Assembly: GCF_013377905.1 (NCBI RefSeq) | Contig: NZ_JABKAV010000033.1 | Coordinates: forward strand, 1 to 38,457 | Length of the DNA stretch: 38,457 bases | Direction of reading: 5' to 3' | Origin: Hymenobacter terrestris | Lineage (GTDB): Bacteria > Bacteroidota > Bacteroidia > Cytophagales > Hymenobacteraceae | Shown here: positions 33,944 through 38,457 of the stretch, piece by piece | Numbering within the stretch: position 1 is the stretch's first letter | How the letters are laid out: every line of letters starts with the position of its first letter | The notes under the pieces: generated by a model | What the model saw: the letters and a program-made list of their open reading frames with translations, nothing else | Told to the model about the DNA's origin: nothing | Database searches by the model: none | Program-made: the position numbers and the translations under genes

Positions 33944-34429
33944 CTACTCGGGCAGCACCGTCAGGGCGTGGTCGTTGCCTTTTTGGCGGGCCAGGTCGCG
34001 GGCCGATTGGCCTTTGTTGTCGCGCAGGGTCGCGTCGGCCCCGGCTTGCAGGAGCAGGTCGAGGAACTCGTGGCGGCCGAAAAGCACGGCGAACATGAGG
34101 GCCGTGTTGCCCTCGCCGTTGCGGGCGTTGAGTTCGGCTCCGTGGTCGAGGAGCAGCTGGGCCATGCCGGTGTGGCCTTTGAACGCGACGCCCATCAGCA
34201 CGGTATTGCCGCCGCCGACGGGCTGGTTGGGGTTGGCTCCGCCGACGAGCAGGGCGCGGGTGGCGTCGAGGTGGGCGTCGTAGGCGGCCAGCACGAGGGG
34301 CGTGAAGCCGCGGCCGTCGGGGGCGTTGGCGTCGGCGCCCTCGGCCAGTAGGCGCGTAATGGCGGCCGCATCGTTTTGGCGGACGGCGGCAAGTAGCTGG
34401 TCTTCGGGGCTAGAGGAAGTGGAACTCAT
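33944..34429 (-). CDS. Ankyrin-repeat protein
   Basis: A 161-residue protein made of about four ankyrin repeats, with typical units GADANAPDGRGFTPLVLAAY, GANPNQPVGGGNTVLMGVAF, GAELNARNGEGNTALMFAVL and GADATLRDNKGQSARDLARQ. A short Ser-rich leader (MSSTSSSPEDQ) precedes them, without a convincing signal peptide. Ankyrin repeats bind other proteins; the partner is not visible. Small ankyrin proteins next to catalases are known in other bacteria, but no catalase is present here. The start at 34429 is chosen over the longer frame to 34465, which has no repeat similarity. Confidence 0.9.
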   Translation of the reverse strand: MSSTSSSPEDQLLAAVRQNDAAAITRLLAEGADANAPDGRGFTPLVLAAYDAHLDATRALLVGGANPNQPVGGGNTVLMGVAFKGHTGMAQLLLDHGAELNARNGEGNTALMFAVLFGRHEFLDLLLQAGADATLRDNKGQSARDLARQKGNDHALTVLPE

Positions 34430-34455
34430 AAATGGTGGTAATGGGAGGGTAATGA

Positions 34456-34713
34456 GAACGGGCATGCTGAGCGAAGTCGAAGTATCTCGTATGTAATGGT
34501 ACTAGCGCAAGTTGCGGAATACATCTATCAGCACGCCGTAGGGGCGGGGACAAGCCCCGCCCCTACATCGACCTCCGCATCTTGGAATAATAGCTCAATC
34601 GTTAGGGCTCGTTCGCTGTTATTTCACTGCTAAACCCGGTAACCGGGGTAGTGTTGCAGCGAGGGATTAGCTTGGCGGTAGAGATGCTTCGGCTGCGCTC
34701 AGCATGACCGTTC
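34456..34713. repeat. Family A inverted repeat with a family C repeat nested inside
   Basis: Outer arms 34456-34488 and 34681-34713 match as reverse complements at 29 of 33 positions, with ends GAACGGGCATGCTGAGCG and CGCTCAGCATGACCGTTC. The 192-base interior, unusually long for this family, contains the complete family C palindrome at 34538-34566. The remaining interior shows no reading frame of note. This explains most of the 320-base gap between the ankyrin and FAD-enzyme genes. Confidence 0.85.
34530..34566 (+). repeat. GTAGGGGCGGGG palindromic repeat (family C), full copy
   Basis: Twelve-base perfect arms GTAGGGGCGGGG (34538-34549) and CCCCGCCCCTAC (34555-34566) around ACAAG. The leading AGCACGCC (34530-34537) matches the lead of the copies at 2341 and 38432. 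Confidence 0.85.
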
Positions 34714-34749
34714 TTTTTGCCTCCATTACCTCATCACCCCATCCACCAA

Positions 34750-35901
34750 TTACGCCATTGCTCGCACCAGCACCCGGCGTAGCGGGGGCCACTGGGCGGC
34801 TTTAAACGCGCCTTCGACCAGCCAGGGCGCGCGGGCCAGCAGGCGCATGAGGCGGTAGCGGCGGGCCAGGTCGCGGCCCAGGCGGTGCTGCACGGCGGCG
34901 GCGTAGGGCGCGAGGGCCTCGGAGCCGAACGTGTTGGCGGCGCAGCAGCGGGCGGCGTGCTCGGCGGCCAGCAGCCCACTAATCACGGCCGTGTCGATGC
35001 CGTGGCCCTGCAGCGGGTCGATGAGGGCGGCTGCGTCGCCGCAGAACAGGGCGCGGGGGCCGGTGAGGGGCCGGGCCGAACCGCCCAGCGGCAGCCCGAA
35101 GCCCTGAATGGGCGTCAGCTGGCGGGCACGGGTGAAGCGCGGCACAAGGTGCGGGTGAGTTTCGAGCAGCTCCTGCAACACCAGTTTCAGGTTGAGCTTC
35201 TGGCGGGCCACATCCGAGGAAAGCATGCCGAAGCCTACATTGAAACGGCCCGCGCCCACCGGAAACACCCAGCAGTAGCCGGCCCGGTAGCGCCCCAAAA
35301 ACAGAAAGTCGCTGGTGGTGGCGGGCACGTCGTCTACGTCCTCGAAATAGGCCCGTACGGCGGCGCAGTGCCGGGTCCGGTCGAGGGGCGCGGGAGCCAG
35401 CGCACGGGCCACGGCCGAGTGCGCCCCGTCGCAGCCGATGAGCAGGCGGGCCGTGAGCCGGGTGCCGTCGGTGAGCTGCACCGCCGCCCCATCGGCATCG
35501 GCCGTTACGGTTTTTACGGCGCTGTTTTCGCGGATGCCGGTGGCCGTGTGGCGGCGCACGAGCGTGAGCAGGGCGTCATCGAAATGCAGGCGCGGCGAGT
35601 TGAACGCCGGGGCCTTCCAGTGCACACTCACGCCGGTACCGGCCGGCGACACGAGGCGGCTGGTTCGCATATCGGTGCGGTGGCCGGCCGTGAGTTCGCG
35701 CAGTTCGGCTGCCCAGGCGGGGTTGAGGCGCGTGAGGGCCTTGAGGGCGGGGCTGGGAATGGCGTCGCCGCACACCTTGTCGCGCGGAAATTGGGCCTTA
35801 TCGAGCAGGCCCACCCGCAGGCCGCTGCCGGCCAGCCCCAGCGCGCAGGCCGTGCCCGCCGGCCCCGCTCCCACTATCAGTACGTCGTAATCGTAGGGCA
35901 T
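34750..35901 (-). CDS. FAD-dependent oxidoreductase, geranylgeranyl reductase family
   Basis: A 383-residue flavoprotein of the group that includes geranylgeranyl reductases and related PHBH-fold enzymes. The FAD-binding motifs are in order: VLIVGAGPAGTACALGLAGS with GxGxxG at 11-16, the RDKVCGDAIPSPAL block (40-54) diagnostic of the geranylgeranyl-reductase branch, LLIGCDGAHSAVARAL (153-168), and ALFCGDAAALIDPLQGHGID (284-303), which binds the ribityl chain. The frame extends to 35928, but the ATG at 35901 starts the dinucleotide fold. The substrate could be an isoprenoid chain such as a quinone or carotenoid side chain; no neighbour fixes it. It lies between two hairpin repeats. Confidence 0.88.
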   Translation of the reverse strand: MPYDYDVLIVGAGPAGTACALGLAGSGLRVGLLDKAQFPRDKVCGDAIPSPALKALTRLNPAWAAELRELTAGHRTDMRTSRLVSPAGTGVSVHWKAPAFNSPRLHFDDALLTLVRRHTATGIRENSAVKTVTADADGAAVQLTDGTRLTARLLIGCDGAHSAVARALAPAPLDRTRHCAAVRAYFEDVDDVPATTSDFLFLGRYRAGYCWVFPVGAGRFNVGFGMLSSDVARQKLNLKLVLQELLETHPHLVPRFTRARQLTPIQGFGLPLGGSARPLTGPRALFCGDAAALIDPLQGHGIDTAVISGLLAAEHAARCCAANTFGSEALAPYAAAVQHRLGRDLARRYRLMRLLARAPWLVEGAFKAAQWPPLRRVLVRAMA

Positions 35902-35956
35902 TTGGGAATAATGGGGTGAGGGCAGCAAGGGTTATTGGTAATGGAGCGCAGACAAA

Positions 35957-36095
35957 GAACGGTCATGCGGAACGAAGGCGCAGCCGGAGTCGAAGCATCT
36001 CTACTGCAATGGCAACCCTGACGGCGGGTTTTTGTGGCAACGAAGCGGTAGAGATGCTTCGACTACGCCTCCGGCTTCGCTCAGCATGACTGTTC
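35957..36095. repeat. Long-hairpin intergenic repeat (family A)
   Basis: Arms 35957-36004 and 36048-36095 (48 bases each) share perfectly their inner part GTCGAAGCATCTCTAC and nearly so their outer GAACRGTCATGC ends; the middle parts differ by a rearranged CCGGAG/CGCAGCC segment. The centre of 43 bases resembles the centre of the repeat at 1424-1550. It lies between the divergently placed ends of the FAD-enzyme start and the DUF2461 stop. Confidence 0.85.
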
Positions 36096-36137
36096 TTTGC
36101 CTTGTCACACCCTCACCTCATTATCTCCTACTCCCCT

Positions 36138-36800
36138 TTACCCCTCCACCGCGTCGCGCAAAAAATCGGAGAACGGGCGCATGGTGCGGAAGGCGGCGGG
36201 GGCGTACTCGGCCAAGTTGAGCTGGCGGGCCGTGGCATCGGGCACCGGATGCGACACGACGAAGCTCTTGTGTTTGAGGTACTCAACATCGGGATGTTCG
36301 GCAGGGTAGCCGGCGGGCGGGCGCTTGAGTTGCTCGCCATCGAGGCCGGCGTAGAGCTGGCGGAAAGCGGGCGCTTCGAGGATGCGGTGCAGGGCCGGGC
36401 CGTTGTAGTCGATTTCCTGGCGGATGCGAGCCAGTTGCTCTTTTTCGGGCTGGTAGATGCCGCCGGCCATCATCGTCTGACCTCCGGGCCCGAGCTGAAA
36501 ATAGTAGCCGGGGCCGAGGCTATGCTTACCGCCCACGGAAAAGTAGGCGCTGAAGTGGGTTTTGTACGGGTCTTTGCGTTTGGAAAAGCGCACGTCGCGG
36601 TAGATGCGGAAGATGCACTTCTTGGCTTCCAGGGTCGCCAGTGCTGGTTCCTCGGCCGCCAGCGCGTTCAGAACCTGCCCGACCAGCACCTCAAATTCGC
36701 GCCGTAACTGGTCGTAGGTGGATTTGTGCGACTGAAACCACTCCCGGTCGTTGTGTTGGGCGAGGTCGGTCAAGAAGTCAAACAGGGCAGACTGGTTCAT
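36138..36800 (-). CDS. DUF2461 family protein
   Basis: A 220-residue protein of the DUF2461 (TIGR02453) family, found widely but without assigned function. Typical blocks are LFDFLTDLAQHNDREWFQSH at 6-25, the KCIFRIYRDVRFSKRKDPYK motif, FSAYFSVGG, and the GPGYYFQLGPGGQTMMAGGI block. There is no signal peptide or membrane segment. The start at 36800 is chosen because the family domain begins there; the longer frame to 36878 overlaps the neighbouring stop. It lies 74 bases downstream of the DUF4174 gene on the same strand. Confidence 0.9.
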   Translation of the reverse strand: MNQSALFDFLTDLAQHNDREWFQSHKSTYDQLRREFEVLVGQVLNALAAEEPALATLEAKKCIFRIYRDVRFSKRKDPYKTHFSAYFSVGGKHSLGPGYYFQLGPGGQTMMAGGIYQPEKEQLARIRQEIDYNGPALHRILEAPAFRQLYAGLDGEQLKRPPAGYPAEHPDVEYLKHKSFVVSHPVPDATARQLNLAEYAPAAFRTMRPFSDFLRDAVEG

Positions 36801-36874
36801 GAGGGCAAAGGTAGCGGCAGTGGTTGGTTGTCGGTCATGAGAAAGAGCGCCATTCAGAGCGTGTTGCTGACCGT

Positions 36875-37312
36875 TCACTTGACCCGCTTCATTTCCTGGC
36901 GGCGCATCGGCATGCCATCAATGGTGGCAAACAAGGCGGCGGGGGCAACCGGCTCCGTATCGCGCCGCTTTACGCCTCCGTCTTTGCCGATGAGCAGCAC
37001 CCGAAACGAATCTGGCGACCCGCCCAGTTGGCGTAGATAGCTTCGGTCGGCTTCCGGCAGGCTGGCCCAGGGCAGCTCGAGCACCAGCAGGTCGCGCTCG
37101 GTGAGGCCGGCCCCGGCAGGCTGCAGCAAGGCCCGCTGCTTCTGCAGCTGGGCATCGGTAGCAGTGGGCGCACAGATGAGAAGCACCCGCTGCCGCCAAT
37201 GCGCTGCTTTTACGGTACTGGCCAGAGAGGCGGCCGGGGCAGTTTGGGCTTGGGTGGCGGCAGGCAACAGCGTTACAGTCATCAGCAGAAATGAGAATAT
37301 TCGGATCAGCAT
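36875..37312 (-). CDS. DUF4174 domain protein, exported
   Basis: A 145-residue protein with a cleavable signal peptide (about 1-22, MLIRIFSFLLMTVTLLPAAT then QA). The body has the thioredoxin-like pattern of DUF4174: HWRQRVLLICAPTATDAQLQ, a central LTERDLLVLEL strand, then FRVLLIGKDGGVKRRDTEPV and a C-terminal MPMRRQEMK. No catalytic CxxC is present, so a redox role is doubtful. Function is unknown. It lies between the alpha/beta hydrolase and the DUF2461 gene, all minus strand. Confidence 0.85.
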   Translation of the reverse strand: MLIRIFSFLLMTVTLLPAATQAQTAPAASLASTVKAAHWRQRVLLICAPTATDAQLQKQRALLQPAGAGLTERDLLVLELPWASLPEADRSYLRQLGGSPDSFRVLLIGKDGGVKRRDTEPVAPAALFATIDGMPMRRQEMKRVK

Positions 37313-37413
37313 ACGCCTCTAACGCCAGAGCACCCGGCGTGGTGCCCGGTTTTTTAGGTAGGATAAAACGGAACTCCATGTCTCTGGCTTTTTTACCGAG
37401 GTAAAGCGGCCCT

Positions 37414-38367
37414 TCAGCCAACCTGTTCAGCCAGCCAGCGAAACAGCGCCGCATAAGCAGCAGCTCGTACATCAGGAACCGACAGAAAGACGTCGTGTAC
37501 GGCGTTGGGAACAGCTTGCAGTGTTATGTGCGGCCCCAGGCGGGGTGCGAGGCGACGGATGTCAGCCACGTTGAGCACGATGTCGGCGCGGCGGAACTCC
37601 TCGCGCCACTGCCGGCCGCCGGCACTACGTTCGGAGTGCAGCACCAGCACTGGTAGCGGCAATGCCAGCCCATGTCGCACCTGCCGCTGCCCCCGCAGAA
37701 TAGCGCCCAGCCAGCCCATATTCACCCCAAAAACGTGGTTGGGCTTCCAGGCCAGGTTGTAGTCCCACTCGCCCCGATACGCCTGGTGCAGGCTCTGACC
37801 ATACGTATCGGGCAGGCCGGCGGGCAGGGGCAGATTGGGCAGTACCCGGCCCAAGGCCCCGGCCAGCGGCGCGGCTACCTTGCGCCGTAGCCACGGCTGA
37901 TTGAGGGCCAGAAACGGGCTGTTGAGTACCAGCGCCGCGAAACTGGTTGGGTGGCGGGCCGCGTACAGGCCTGCAATAAGGCCGCCGGTAGAGTGCCCAC
38001 TAAGTACGAGGCGCGTATGGCCGGCAGCCCAGATTTCGGCCAGGGCCGCGTCGAGGTCGGCATCATACTCGCGCAGGTCGCGCACGTTGTTGGGGCGCTG
38101 GTGGGGCAGCAGGGCCCGGCCATATTTGCGCAGATCGAGGGCGAAGAAATGATAGCCGTGCGCAGCGTATTGCGCGGCCATTTCGCGCTGAAAAAAGTAG
38201 TCGTTGAACCCGTGCACGTAGAGCACGGCCCCGGCAGCTGGCGCGGCGGGCGTGGGCAGGTAGCGCACCAACATGGCCTGCACATCTCCTTCGTAGTCGG
38301 GCGGCTGGGGCAGTGCCAACTGGTCGAAATCGGAGCCGAGTGGGTCGGGCTGGTAGGGAGGCTTCAT
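37414..38367 (-). CDS. Alpha/beta hydrolase (monoacylglycerol lipase-like)
   Basis: A 317-residue serine hydrolase of the alpha/beta fold. The oxyanion motif YVHGFNDY is at 50-57, the nucleophile elbow SGHSTGG gives Ser126, the charge-relay histidine is His291 (NAVHDVFLS) and the acid is probably Asp262 (RADIVLNV). DLRKYGRALLPHQ at 78-90 is typical of the lysophospholipase/monoglyceride lipase branch. No signal peptide is seen. The ATG at 38367 is preferred over the frame start at 38394. It is upstream of the DUF4174 gene, with a 101-base gap. Substrate is not defined by sequence. Confidence 0.88.
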   Translation of the reverse strand: MKPPYQPDPLGSDFDQLALPQPPDYEGDVQAMLVRYLPTPAAPAAGAVLYVHGFNDYFFQREMAAQYAAHGYHFFALDLRKYGRALLPHQRPNNVRDLREYDADLDAALAEIWAAGHTRLVLSGHSTGGLIAGLYAARHPTSFAALVLNSPFLALNQPWLRRKVAAPLAGALGRVLPNLPLPAGLPDTYGQSLHQAYRGEWDYNLAWKPNHVFGVNMGWLGAILRGQRQVRHGLALPLPVLVLHSERSAGGRQWREEFRRADIVLNVADIRRLAPRLGPHITLQAVPNAVHDVFLSVPDVRAAAYAALFRWLAEQVG

Positions 38368-38431
38368 GTGAGCAGTGTACGCAGAAACAGCCACTCCGAT
38401 ATTTCAACTCAAGGTGCAACGCAGGTCCAAT

Positions 38432-38457
38432 AGCACGTCGTAGGGGCGGGGGCTGCC
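38432..38457 (+). repeat. GTAGGGGCGGGG repeat (family C), cut by the window end
   Basis: AGCACGTC (38432-38439) followed by GTAGGGGCGGGG (38440-38451) repeats the left half of the copy at 34530-34566. The right arm, if present, lies beyond the window. Confidence 0.65.

Noticed and set aside
37313..37413. Plus-strand hairpin with a T run near 37330-37355
   Set aside because: The GCACC/GGTGC stem is short and no plus-strand gene ends there; on the minus strand it does not resemble a terminator.

Overview
The window reads as chromosomal DNA of a high-G+C member of the Bacteroidota, most probably Hymenobacter or a close relative (Cytophagales). The reasons are an adjacent SusC/SusD pair, promoter -7 elements of the Bacteroidota type (TAnnTTTG) close to many start codons, leaders with little Shine-Dalgarno sequence, G+C-rich codon use, and many long-hairpin repeats between genes. 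I saw no rRNA, tRNA, CRISPR array, transposase, integrase or phage structural gene. Genus placement is an inference; no database was searched.

Layout. 1-4 kb: isocitrate lyase (aceA), then on the minus strand gcvT and comB. 3.6-6.1 kb: a plus-strand signalling unit of a stand-alone zinc-binding CZB protein, a CHASE3/HAMP histidine kinase and a single-domain response regulator. 6.1-7.6 kb: rnhB, a small hydrophilic protein gene, and upstream of that gene a structured, terminator-ended stretch that may be an sRNA or an attenuated leader. 7.6-16.7 kb, all plus strand: a NUDIX hydrolase, plsC, gatC, a 1009-residue membrane/TPR protein with an ABC ATPase, a cobalamin adenosyltransferase, ilvE, and prfB with its programmed +1 frameshift. 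16.8-21.7 kb: a susC-susD operon. 21.9-24.8 kb: a GH3-type adenylating enzyme, osmC followed by a decayed osmC 3' fragment, and a small membrane protein. 24.9-28.4 kb: dnaA and a 5'-nucleotidase split into two genes. 28.7-32.8 kb: both methylmalonyl-CoA mutase subunits. 32.8-33.4 kb: an AT-rich orphan gene. 33.4-38.4 kb: small conserved genes (ankyrin protein, FAD oxidoreductase, DUF2461, DUF4174, alpha/beta hydrolase) separated by hairpin repeats.

How the genes fit together. Isocitrate lyase (glyoxylate shunt), branched-chain aminotransferase, methylmalonyl-CoA mutase and cobalamin adenosyltransferase fit a cell that oxidises amino acids and odd-chain acyl units and feeds C2 and C3 units into central carbon flow. 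The genes are not in one operon, so this is a pathway inference. gcvT, gatC, prfB, dnaA and rnhB are housekeeping genes.

The least explained parts are the AT-rich orphan at 32843-33406, the possible structured RNA at about 7321-7469, the CZB-kinase-regulator unit, the three families of palindromic repeats (one copy nested in another), and the osmC fragment in which one catalytic cysteine is serine.
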